A stretch of DNA of 8,371 nt, from NCBI GenBank assembly GCA_963743595.1, contig CAVURW010000139.1, positions 1-8,371 of the forward strand, given 5' to 3'. The notes beneath the pieces are model-generated. The model had not been told where the DNA came from and did not search any database. It saw only the letters and a list, made by a program, of their open reading frames with translations. Below, in pieces: positions 1-6,146 of the stretch (positions within the stretch are counted from its first letter, which is position 1; every line of letters starts with the position of its first letter). The DNA is from CAVURW01 sp963743595. Lineage in GTDB: Bacteria; Verrucomicrobiota; Verrucomicrobiia; Methylacidiphilales; UBA1321. Position numbers and translations under genes: made by a program.

Positions 1-701
1 AGGCCATCGCGGAATCGGTACTGACCAATTCGCCGGACACTTTTGTGATGGTCGTTTTGGTGGACGAGCGCCCGGAAGAGGTCACCGATTTCCGTCAGTT
101 TCTAGCAGGTCGCGGCGAGCTTTGGTCGTCCTCGAACGATCAGGAGAACGCCAGCCATGTGCGGCTCTCGAAATTGGTCATCGAACGCGCCCGCAGGCTT
201 GTCGAAAGCGGCAAAGATGTGTTCATGCTGATGGACTCGATCACTCGATTGGGCCGCGCTTTCAATTACGGGGCCAAGGGCCAAACAGGTACTGGTGGCC
301 TCAGCACGCGAGCACTGGAAATTCCGCGCAAGTTTTTCGCTTCAGCGCGGCAGACGGAAGAAGCCGGCGCACTGACGATTATCGCCACGGCGCTCATTGA
401 CACCGGTTCCAAGATGGACGAAGTGATTTTCCAGGAATTTAAAGGCACTGGAAACATGGAAATCGTACTGGATCGTCGAATGGCCGAATCGCGTGTCTAT
501 CCCGCGATCGATATCACGAAATCGGGAACGCGCCGCGAAGAACTGCTCCTACCCCCCAGGATACTGGAGCGCGTGAATATTCTTCGTCGGGGTCTGCACG
601 GGATGCAGGTCCAGGCGCAAATGGAGCGCTTGCAAATGATTTTGCGCAAGTTTCCTGACAACAAATCGGCTTTGGAGCAGATCCAAATGCCACGACATTA
701 A
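1..701 (+). CDS. rho: Transcription termination factor Rho, C-terminal part (5' end outside window)
   Basis: Rho is a hexameric RNA-dependent ATPase/translocase that ends transcription in the cytoplasm. The reading frame is open from nt 3 to the TAA at 699-701, giving about 232 residues; the RNA-binding N-terminal domain and the Walker A loop lie off the left edge. Visible Rho signatures are VDERPEEVTD, the Walker B strand DVFMLMDSITRLGRAFN, the central-channel Q-loop area around GQTGTGG, ALEIPRKFFASAR, the run ATALIDTGSKMDEVIFQEFKGTGN containing the R-loop GSKMD, and a SGTRREELLLP C-terminal segment. The stretch after VTD reads FLAGRGELWSSSNDQENASH, one or two residues longer than in Escherichia coli and with SSSND instead of STFD. 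I read this as lineage variation, not damage. The helicase gene begins 25 nt downstream with no hairpin between, so the two may be co-transcribed. Confidence 0.97.
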   Translation, partial: AIAESVLTNSPDTFVMVVLVDERPEEVTDFRQFLAGRGELWSSSNDQENASHVRLSKLVIERARRLVESGKDVFMLMDSITRLGRAFNYGAKGQTGTGGLSTRALEIPRKFFASARQTEEAGALTIIATALIDTGSKMDEVIFQEFKGTGNMEIVLDRRMAESRVYPAIDITKSGTRREELLLPPRILERVNILRRGLHGMQVQAQMERLQMILRKFPDNKSALEQIQMPRH

Positions 702-726
702 GCTTCATTTTCGAGAACCCAACCGC

Positions 727-1947
727 ATGTCATTCCAAAATTTAGGTCTCTCAGAGGACGTCGTACATGCGGTTCAATCCATGTATTACATGGACCCCAC
801 GCCGATTCAGTTGCAGGCGTTCCCCCTCGTGCTCGGTGGAAAAGATTTGATCGGCGCTTCTCAAACTGGAACCGGAAAAACCGCTGCGTTTTGTCTGCCG
901 ATTCTCACCCATTTAAAAGAGGCGGGCCCGCTGCGCACGCTCATCCTGGAGCCGACTCGCGAGCTGGCGCTTCAGGTGGATGCGGCACTGAAAGATTACA
1001 CGCGTTTCACCAATATCCGCACCACCGTCGTCTATGGCGGGGTCGGTTACGGCCAACAGACGACTGAACTGACTCGCGGCACCGATATCATCGTCGCCAC
1101 GCCGGGTCGCTTGCTCGATATGCTGGAGCGCAAGATCGTTGATCTGAGTAAGGTCCAGCATCTGATTCTCGACGAAGCCGATCGCATGCTCGATATGGGA
1201 TTTCTTCCGGATGTGCGCCGGATCATCGAAGCGTGCCCGAAGAAGCGCCAGACTTTGCTCTTCTCCGCCACGATGCCGCCGGAAATCGCCAAGCTCGCCG
1301 AATGGGCGATGATCACGCCGGAACGCATCGAAATCGGTGCACGCCGTTCCCCCGCAGAAACGGTAACTCACGCGATTTATCCCGTGGCGGCTTCGCAGAA
1401 ATTCGACCTGCTCCTGGCGCTCTTGGAAGAGACGCATTACAAGAGCGTGATCGTTTTTGTGCGGACAAAAGACGCGGCAGATCGGATCGCGGGGCGCCTG
1501 GAATCGACGGAGCACCTCGTTACGGTGATGCATTCGAATCGCTCACAAAAAGAACGGCAGGAAGCACTGGAAGGTTTTCGCTCAGGCAAGTACGAAGTGC
1601 TGGTCGCCACCGATATCGCCTCACGCGGGATCGATATCGCAGGTGTGACGCACGTCATTAATTACGATGTGCCGCAGCATGCAGAAGATTACGTTCATCG
1701 CATCGGCCGAACCGGTCGTGCTCAGGCGGATGGCGACGCGTTCACTTTGATGACGGCTGAAGAAGCGCCCGATGTGGCGGCGATCGAGCGGTTCATCGGG
1801 CAACAGATCGAGCGCAAAAAGCTCGCGAATTTCAAATACGTCTACTCGCTGGCTCTCGACGATAAAGCGCAGCATCGCGTGAGTCGCGCTGGTGCGGTGC
1901 GTGGCGGCAGATCGGGCAAAGGCTACAGTTTTGGGATTCGGCGGTAG
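727..1947 (+). CDS. DEAD-box ATP-dependent RNA helicase (RhlE-like)
   Basis: An ATP-dependent RNA helicase of 406 residues, which would remodel RNA or ribonucleoproteins in the cytoplasm. All core motifs are intact: Q motif (FQNLGLS at 3-9 with PTPIQLQ at 24-30), motif I ASQTGTGKT (44-52), Ia PTRELALQ (76-83), GG (104-105), Ib TPGRLLD (125-131), DEAD (149-152), SAT (180-182), IV VIVFVRT (241-247), V ATDIASRGIDI (294-304) and VI HRIGRTGR (324-331). After the two RecA-like domains there is only a short basic, Gly/Arg-containing tail (about 384-406), as in RhlE-type enzymes; there is no DbpA- or CsdA-type RNA-binding domain. The ATG at 727 gives the expected N-terminus, but only a weak GAG stands in for a Shine-Dalgarno sequence. 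The exact subfamily cannot be fixed by eye. Confidence 0.96.
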   Translation: MSFQNLGLSEDVVHAVQSMYYMDPTPIQLQAFPLVLGGKDLIGASQTGTGKTAAFCLPILTHLKEAGPLRTLILEPTRELALQVDAALKDYTRFTNIRTTVVYGGVGYGQQTTELTRGTDIIVATPGRLLDMLERKIVDLSKVQHLILDEADRMLDMGFLPDVRRIIEACPKKRQTLLFSATMPPEIAKLAEWAMITPERIEIGARRSPAETVTHAIYPVAASQKFDLLLALLEETHYKSVIVFVRTKDAADRIAGRLESTEHLVTVMHSNRSQKERQEALEGFRSGKYEVLVATDIASRGIDIAGVTHVINYDVPQHAEDYVHRIGRTGRAQADGDAFTLMTAEEAPDVAAIERFIGQQIERKKLANFKYVYSLALDDKAQHRVSRAGAVRGGRSGKGYSFGIRR

Positions 1948-1948
1948 G

Positions 1949-3130
1949 CTATGCCAATTGCGGCATGGTCCGCTTCATGAACTCGTCGAACAAGGGGACG
2001 GTGAAGGCATTGTCTCCGTGGTCGGGGCTGTAGATCATGCCCTTCGCAATCAGTGAAGCGCGAACGGGGGCGTACGATTGGACTTTTCCCCCCAGGACCT
2101 TGGTGATTTCCCCAGACCGATGCGGTCCAGGGCCCAACTCCGCCATTGCCCGAAGATATTTCCGCTCGTTCGGCTTGAGTCGATCGAACCGAACACGAAA
2201 GAAGTTTTGATCCAGCTTGCGAATGACCTCTGGAGTGACCTGCTCTACATCGCTGAGTCGAATCGGTGAGGACTGCGCGTAGTTCCAAACATCGTAGCCC
2301 CATTCTTGAAGAAAATAGGGATAACCCCGTGTGGTCTGAATGATCGCGGCCAAGGCCTCCGGGGCGAAAGAGACGCCCTGTTCCATGACCGGTGTGCTTA
2401 ACGCCTCCTCAGCGTCGGAATCGGGCAACGCTCCGATGGAGGGATAGTTAAACAGTCGCTCCGCATACGACTTCGCCTTCCCCGCAAGCCCAACGAGTTG
2501 AGGCAAGCCAGCTCCGAAAAGCGTTAACGGGAGCTGAGTCTGAGCCACATGATGTAGCGCCATGATCAGAGCAGAAAAGTCTCGTTCTGAGAGGTATTGC
2601 ATTTCATCAATAACCAGCGTGATTGCCGTCTTCCGCGCGGCGGCAGCCCCAGCTACGGCAGTGAAGAGCGCCGAGAGATCCGCTTCGAAATCACCGCTGT
2701 CACCAGTACCAGTTTCGGCATCCATATCGAAGCTCAGGTTAAGGTCGTCGGTCCCGAGTTTCACCGAACCGACGAAGCTCTTAAGAACGCGGAGAGCTCG
2801 CTTCACGCCCTCGTTCAACCCCTCCATTCGATCCAGTTTAAAGAGGATTGCCTTGAGGGGCGGCAGGAGCAAATTCGCCAGCGGTTTATTCTCGGACGTT
2901 TCGATGAAGAAGGCTTCGTACCCTTGCGACTTGGCTTCGTCGTAAATCGACCGGAGCAGCACCGTCTTGCCAACACCCCGTAAACCCACGAGGAGCGAAG
3001 CTTTCTCGTATCGACCCAGCTTGATCCGAGCCAGGGTCACTCGGGCATCGCCCAATACGGACTCACGACCGACCAAGGCAGGAGGTGGGGCACCAGCTCC
3101 CGGGGCGAAAGGGTTTTTGATACGGTCCAT
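1949..3130 (-). CDS. Orc1/Cdc6-like (archaeal-ATPase type) AAA ATPase with C-terminal winged helix
   Basis: A 393-residue ATPase whose cellular role I do not know. The N-terminus NPFAPGAGAPPPALVGRE is the usual lead-in to this P-loop group. Walker A is GLRGVGKT (49-56) and Walker B is TLVIDEMQYL (171-180, catalytic D175/E176). A sensor-1-like strand LTLFGAGLPQL lies at 202-212, and the GYPYFLQEWG segment (269-278) matches the sensor-2/lid area of archaeal ATPase and Orc1/Cdc6-like proteins. Residues about 315-390 (LKPNERKYLRAMA to FTVPLFDEFMKR) look like a winged helix-turn-helix, so DNA binding is plausible. There are no membrane segments. The gene stands alone: it is tail-to-tail with the helicase gene (1 bp between stop codons) and is headed by an unusual inverted array of AAGTTA boxes. 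No Shine-Dalgarno sequence precedes the ATG (upstream bases ACTTTCCTATAG), so initiation may be leaderless or nearly so. Related STAND/NACHT-type regulators are the main alternative. Confidence 0.85.
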   Translation of the reverse strand: MDRIKNPFAPGAGAPPPALVGRESVLGDARVTLARIKLGRYEKASLLVGLRGVGKTVLLRSIYDEAKSQGYEAFFIETSENKPLANLLLPPLKAILFKLDRMEGLNEGVKRALRVLKSFVGSVKLGTDDLNLSFDMDAETGTGDSGDFEADLSALFTAVAGAAAARKTAITLVIDEMQYLSERDFSALIMALHHVAQTQLPLTLFGAGLPQLVGLAGKAKSYAERLFNYPSIGALPDSDAEEALSTPVMEQGVSFAPEALAAIIQTTRGYPYFLQEWGYDVWNYAQSSPIRLSDVEQVTPEVIRKLDQNFFRVRFDRLKPNERKYLRAMAELGPGPHRSGEITKVLGGKVQSYAPVRASLIAKGMIYSPDHGDNAFTVPLFDEFMKRTMPQLA

Positions 3131-3136
3131 CTATAG

Positions 3137-3220
3137 GAAAGTTATCGAAGTATAGCGAAGTTAGTAAAGTTATTAAAAAAACGCTAACTTCACTAACTTG
3201 CCTAACTTTGCTATACTTCG
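3137..3220. repeat. Phased inverted array of AAGTTA-type boxes upstream of the ATPase gene
   Basis: Four boxes on the + strand have their AAG cores at 3139, 3148, 3158 and 3167. Four boxes on the minus strand appear as CTT at 3188, 3197, 3206 and 3216. Successive boxes are 9-10 bp apart, about one helical turn. Typical units are GAAGTATAGC, GAAGTTAGT and AAAGTTAGGC. The outer arms at 3147-3163 and 3204-3220 are inverted copies matching at 16 of 17 positions, and three box pairs share one dyad centre near 3183, beside the A-run at 3174-3181. A TATACT that could act as a minus-strand -10 lies inside the array (3149-3154), 18 nt from the ATPase start. The array could be an operator, an iteron-like binding region or a mobile-element end. 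What binds it is unknown. Confidence 0.85.
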
Positions 3221-3289
3221 GGCGAAGGAATCGCTTTTTGAACGAGAAAAATAAGCCCTAGCAGCCCATTACATTGCAAGACAGGACAC

Positions 3290-3319
3290 AAGTGCAACTC
3301 CTCCAAGTGCAACTCCTCC
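3290..3319 (+). repeat. 15-bp perfect tandem duplication
   Basis: AAGTGCAACTCCTCC occurs twice in immediate succession (3290-3304 and 3305-3319). Being 15 bp it keeps the reading frame on either strand. It sits just upstream of the metallopeptidase remnant, in sequence with no recognised function, and may mark replication slippage or the scar of a rearrangement. Confidence 0.9.
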
Positions 3320-3334
3320 TATACGGATTGTTCC

Positions 3335-3517
3335 AAGCGATCCGAAAAGCAGAAGCGCTTTGAAGAAGTGATCGATCGCTGGACGGAAATAACGATCGCC
3401 CTTAACTCGATCAACCGCAGCATGGGCCTGCGTGATTTCTACCCTTTTGTCCTCACGCGAACCGTCACCGTAAAACTCTTTTTCGTCTCAGAGGTCATCG
3501 CGGCCAAGCAACGCTAG
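3335..3517 (+). pseudogene. 3' remnant of a putative zinc-binding metallopeptidase (Peptidase_Mx-like) gene
   Basis: The + frame ending at TAG 3515-3517 translates as KRFEEVIDRW, then ALNSINRSMG, DFYPFVL and VKLFFVSEVIAAKQR. The pattern ALNxxNRSMGxxDxYPFVL followed by a KLxFV segment is how I remember the C-terminus of the putative zinc-binding metallopeptidase family (zinc-ribbon N-terminus, Peptidase_Mx). Only about the last 60 residues survive. The zinc ribbon and the expected catalytic region are absent, and the frame has no ATG before an internal Met in NRSMG. Upstream it stays open to 3242 but becomes Cys/Ser-rich through the 15-bp duplication and no longer resembles the family. The 5' part was therefore probably lost when the neighbouring DNA (ATPase plus repeat array) arrived or was rearranged. 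Its stop codon overlaps the stop of the minus-strand nucleotidyltransferase gene in a shared CTAG. The exact left boundary is uncertain. Confidence 0.65.
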
Positions 3518-4338
3518 AGATCCAGCCGCTCTGGAAGCCGAATCGGCACCGGCTCATCGGCTACTTTTGGCCACGCTCCACGGTTCGATGCGAAGTGGCG
3601 CTGAAGAGATTGGGTCGGTACATGCGAAGCAAACGGGACACGGCTCTCCGGGTGAAGATAGAAACAGCCGAGATCGGCGGCAGGGAGTCGCTTCACGTAC
3701 TCTTCCGCTCGCTGGATCAGATCGAGCCAAATCGCTTTCACCTCCTGGACGTTAAGCGGTTGGGTCAATGCCATTTTATCGAGTTGTTCCTGCGTGATTT
3801 TGCCATGCCACCGCAGCTGTTCGCAGAGAAGGGCCGGGGTGTAGCCTTCATCCTTCCCGGCAGCAGCCCACACCAAAGCGCCTAACGGCAAGCAAACCCG
3901 ATCAAGATAAATCAAGTCGATAACATCACGTGGAGCTTCCCGCCCTGCACAGGCCAGAACTTTGTTCGTCGCCGCATCCCAAATCGAGAGGCGAGCCCCA
4001 AGCAACTCATCCTTCTCCAGAGGAAAAAAGCGCCACGAAGAGTCATGCGCCCAATCCATTTTCAGATACCCGTCATCGGCGCGAAATTGCACCCGAATAA
4101 ACGAAGGCTGACGGATCGTCGGCTCCAGGCTGATCCCATTTTTTGTGAGGCACTCAGAATCTTTCTCGAAACTCTCGGCAAGCGATTCAACGGAGTCGTG
4201 AAAAATATCGATGTCTTGAGAAAAGCGAGAGGAGTGCTCCGAAAGATGGATTACAGACGCCCCCGCAATATAACTGGATTCACTGCGATTTTGCGAAAGC
4301 AGCTGAAAAATGCGCTTCTGAAGCTCTGTTATTGGCAT
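3514..4338 (-). CDS. AbiEii/AbiGii-like nucleotidyltransferase
   Basis: A 274-residue protein of the DNA polymerase beta-type nucleotidyltransferase fold. The AbiEii/AbiGii and MenT toxin relatives transfer nucleotides to RNA such as tRNA; the target here is unknown. Visible motifs are the glycine turn YIAGASVIHL (23-32), the metal-binding DxD in SQDIDIF (D42, D44), a third acidic residue in LKMDW (D95), and the C-terminal-half motif NKVLACAGREAPRDVIDLIYL (K126, R137, D138, D141), which matches the conserved KxxA...RDxxDL block. The turn has G-A-S where many members have GGS or GGT. Residues 150-274 form an Ala/Leu/Trp-containing tail without a recognised domain. Its start overlaps the end of the 63-residue gene by 10 bp, implying translational coupling. 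It could be a toxin-antitoxin toxin or a non-toxic housekeeping homologue; sequence alone does not decide. Confidence 0.85.
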   Translation of the reverse strand: MPITELQKRIFQLLSQNRSESSYIAGASVIHLSEHSSRFSQDIDIFHDSVESLAESFEKDSECLTKNGISLEPTIRQPSFIRVQFRADDGYLKMDWAHDSSWRFFPLEKDELLGARLSIWDAATNKVLACAGREAPRDVIDLIYLDRVCLPLGALVWAAAGKDEGYTPALLCEQLRWHGKITQEQLDKMALTQPLNVQEVKAIWLDLIQRAEEYVKRLPAADLGCFYLHPESRVPFASHVPTQSLQRHFASNRGAWPKVADEPVPIRLPERLDL

Positions 4339-4520
4339 AGCTCCTCAGCCAAACGCATCCCGCGATGCCCACCGTTGATCCGTAAATTCCGAACCAGCTC
4401 CGGGATATCGGCTTCCGTAATTATCGCGTCTTTATCCCAATGCCAAAAGCAGACCGCGCGAAACTCCTCAAACACGGCGCGCGCCTTCTCGAGCCGGGCG
4501 GTTTCGTGTGAGGTGTCCAT
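4329..4520 (-). CDS. Small unknown protein coupled to the nucleotidyltransferase (possible antitoxin-like partner)
   Basis: A 63-residue soluble protein (MDTSHETARLEKARAVFEEF... to RLAEELCQ), predicted mostly helical and without signal peptide or membrane segment. An aromatic patch CFWHWD (24-29) is followed by ITEADIPELVRNL (34-46) and NGGHRGMRLAEELC (49-62). I do not recognise a named family. It does not resemble the winged-helix AbiEi antitoxin, which is about three times longer. Reality as a gene is supported by the 10-bp overlap with the nucleotidyltransferase start, the compact coding frame and the lack of a better alternative on either strand. The order (small gene first, nucleotidyltransferase second) copies the antitoxin-then-toxin order of AbiE-like systems, but an antitoxin role is inference only. 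The gene begins 62 bp after the end of apt with no obvious terminator or strong Shine-Dalgarno sequence. Confidence 0.75.
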   Translation of the reverse strand: MDTSHETARLEKARAVFEEFRAVCFWHWDKDAIITEADIPELVRNLRINGGHRGMRLAEELCQ

Positions 4521-4582
4521 GCTTGAAATTCATTCGAGGCGTTGAATCGGCGGACTTACACATCCTAAGGTAATTTGCTCTT

Positions 4583-5122
4583 TTAATACGTGATCGCCGA
4601 GAAAACAGGATACTTGGCTAGCCGCTCCCGGCCTTTCAGGAACTGAAGTTCCACCAGAAACGCCAGCTCGAGTACTTCTCCGCCGCACTTGCCCACCAGT
4701 TCCGCCGCTGCAAGTGAAGTCCCTCCTGTGGCCAGCAGGTCATCGATGATGACGACCCGTTCTCCGGGAGCGAGGGAATCGACATGCATCTCAAGCTCGG
4801 ACGTTCCGTACTCCAAATCATACTTCACCAGATGCGATTTATAGGGCAATTTCCCCGCTTTACGCGCAAGCACCAAGCCCAAGCCGAGTTGATGCGCCAA
4901 CGCAGCGCCGAACAGAAATCCGCGGGCATCAATCGCGACGATCTTATCCACGCTCTTGCGTTGGTAACGTTCGGAAAAAATCGTAATTGCCAAGCGGAAC
5001 AGCTGCGCGTTCGCGAGAATCGGCGTGATGTCCTTAAACATGATTCCGGGTATAGGAAAATCTGGCACATCGCGTACGTGGGCCTTGAGCCGCTCGATCG
5101 CGCTTTTAAACTGTACAGTCAT
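4583..5122 (-). CDS. apt: Adenine phosphoribosyltransferase
   Basis: Catalyses adenine + PRPP to AMP + diphosphate in purine salvage, in the cytoplasm. The 179-residue length is typical. The N-terminal DVPDFPIPGIMFKDITPIL (18-36) is the family hallmark. IVAIDARGFLFGAALA (61-76) forms the core strand and loop, ARKAGKLP (86-93) carries the conserved Arg-Lys, and ERVVIIDDLLATGGT (121-135) is the PRPP-binding motif. The C-terminus FLVELQFLKGRERL is also typical. The ATG lies 5 nt downstream of the sigma factor stop codon (TAA followed by A residues); a GGGA about 10 nt upstream, inside the sigma coding end, can serve as ribosome-binding site, so the two genes are probably one operon with coupled translation. 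Confidence 0.97.
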   Translation of the reverse strand: MTVQFKSAIERLKAHVRDVPDFPIPGIMFKDITPILANAQLFRLAITIFSERYQRKSVDKIVAIDARGFLFGAALAHQLGLGLVLARKAGKLPYKSHLVKYDLEYGTSELEMHVDSLAPGERVVIIDDLLATGGTSLAAAELVGKCGGEVLELAFLVELQFLKGRERLAKYPVFSAITY

Positions 5123-5127
5123 TTTTT

Positions 5128-5973
5128 TTATTCCCGGGCGACGTCCACCTTATCTTGCTTGTCCAGCGCCCGCTTGATCTTCGTTAGCGCAATGTTCTGC
5201 AATTGGCGAATACGTTCGCGCGTCACCTTAAATTTCTTGCCCACTTCTTCCAAGGTCATTTCTTTGCCGCCTGCCAGACCAAACCGCAAATCAAGAATAC
5301 GCCGCTCGCGCTCGTCCAAGATCGGAAGCAGATCCATCACTGCTTTCCGGATATTGTTGTCGCTGAGCATTTGCGCAGGGTCGATCGCCATCTCGTCACT
5401 GATGATATCCCCGAGCGAGGCGCTCTCGTCATCTTGGCCCACACTGGCATCGAGCGACGCTGGGCGAATCGCCGCCGTCCGCAATTGGGTGATTTTCGCC
5501 ACGGACATGTTCATCTCTTCGGCCAATTCCTCGTCGGTGGGCTCCCGACCAAATTCTTCGGAAAGTTGCAGTGAAATCCGACGCATCCTCGCGATTTTAT
5601 CGACCAAATGGACCGGCAACCGAATCGTCTTGCTCTGATTCGCCAGCGCGCGCTTGATCGATTGTTTGATCCACCACGCGGCGTACGTGCTTAGTTTACC
5701 GCCTTTTTGGGGATCAAACCGCTCCACCGCCTTCATAAGTCCGATATTTCCCTCAGAGATGAGGTCTAATAGCGGTAAACCGTAAGACGAGTAATCGTGC
5801 GCAATCTTCACGACCAGACGCAAGTTCGCCTTGATCATTTGCTGCCGTGCAGCTTGATCTCCCTTTTTGATCTTCGCTGCGAGCTTGACCTCCTCTTCAC
5901 GAGTGAGGAGGGGAGTCTGACCAATCTCCCGCAGATAAATCTTAATCGTTGAGTCGCCGTCGTCCGCGTACAT
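5128..5973 (-). CDS. Sigma-70 family RNA polymerase sigma factor (no region 1.1; RpoD/RpoS-like)
   Basis: A 281-residue promoter-recognition subunit of RNA polymerase. Region 1.2 is IKIYLREIGQTPLLT (10-24). Region 2 runs about 45-120 with NLRLVVKIAHDY (50-61), DLISEGNIGLMKAVERFD (70-87) and LSTYAAWWIKQSIKRAL (94-110). Region 3 is about 120-200. Region 4 is about 205-270, with the DNA-binding helix-turn-helix LEEVGKKFKVTRERIRQLQ (241-259). The acidic region 1.1 and the large non-conserved insertion of primary RpoD proteins are missing, which suggests a group 2 (alternative, RpoS-like) factor; in some lineages a factor of this size is the main one. The ATG at 5973 gives the expected N-terminus directly before region 1.2; an AGAGG lies about 18 nt upstream, further than usual. 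apt follows by 5 nt. The 250-bp upstream region is structured. Confidence 0.95.
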   Translation of the reverse strand: MYADDGDSTIKIYLREIGQTPLLTREEEVKLAAKIKKGDQAARQQMIKANLRLVVKIAHDYSSYGLPLLDLISEGNIGLMKAVERFDPQKGGKLSTYAAWWIKQSIKRALANQSKTIRLPVHLVDKIARMRRISLQLSEEFGREPTDEELAEEMNMSVAKITQLRTAAIRPASLDASVGQDDESASLGDIISDEMAIDPAQMLSDNNIRKAVMDLLPILDERERRILDLRFGLAGGKEMTLEEVGKKFKVTRERIRQLQNIALTKIKRALDKQDKVDVARE

Positions 5974-5978
5974 AAGTT

Positions 5979-6146
5979 TTACGAATGCTTACCTCTAGCA
6001 AAAATAGTACTAAAAGAAAAGCTCTCAATAAGTTCTCTCAGCACGATAGAAGCCATGCCCATCGGCTTCACGCACCGCGTTAATTCAGGAGTGCCCATGT
6101 CATTAGTAACGCTTAAACCCGGCTTGGGCTCAGTCGCGTGGTTCAT
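5979..6146 (-). CDS. Possible small ORF (55 codons) ending 5 nt before the sigma factor gene
   Basis: An ATG-initiated frame on the minus strand begins MNHATEPKPGLSV and ends IESFSFSTIFARGKHS, then TAA, with 5 nt to the sigma start. It is the only longer open frame in the 250-bp gap; the frame could extend to a TTG at 6167. In favour: the same 5-nt spacing as between sigma and apt, and a protein-like composition with a hydrophobic/helical MASIVLRELIESF segment. Against: no Shine-Dalgarno sequence before the ATG, a candidate promoter whose start point would lie just past that ATG, and strong RNA base-pairing over the same bases. I recognise no family. It may be a leader peptide, a small protein or simply an open frame within a structured RNA. 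Confidence 0.25.
   Translation of the reverse strand: MNHATEPKPGLSVTNDMGTPELTRCVKPMGMASIVLRELIESFSFSTIFARGKHS

Noticed and set aside
913..1533. Long (206-codon) minus-strand frame inside the helicase gene
   Set aside because: The + strand frame has every DEAD-box motif; the antisense frame is rich in Arg/His and lacks recognisable domains, so it is a shadow.
3131..3230. CRISPR array
   Set aside because: The repeats are about 10 bp with no spacers of constant longer length, occur in both orientations, and no cas gene is present.
3269..3498. Minus-strand small membrane-protein reading (EFYGDGSREDKR... then a hydrophobic LLLFGSLGTI...GGVALGGVAL tail), reachable from an ATG at 3498 only by a frameshift in an A-run, 17 nt after the nucleotidyltransferase gene
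   Set aside because: It has no start codon in frame and needs a frameshift. The + strand frame over the same bases shows a recognisable metallopeptidase C-terminus, which explains the open reading on the other strand.
4784..5638. Long (284-codon) + strand frame spanning apt and the sigma gene
   Set aside because: It crosses two well-identified minus-strand genes and their junction and shows no domain.
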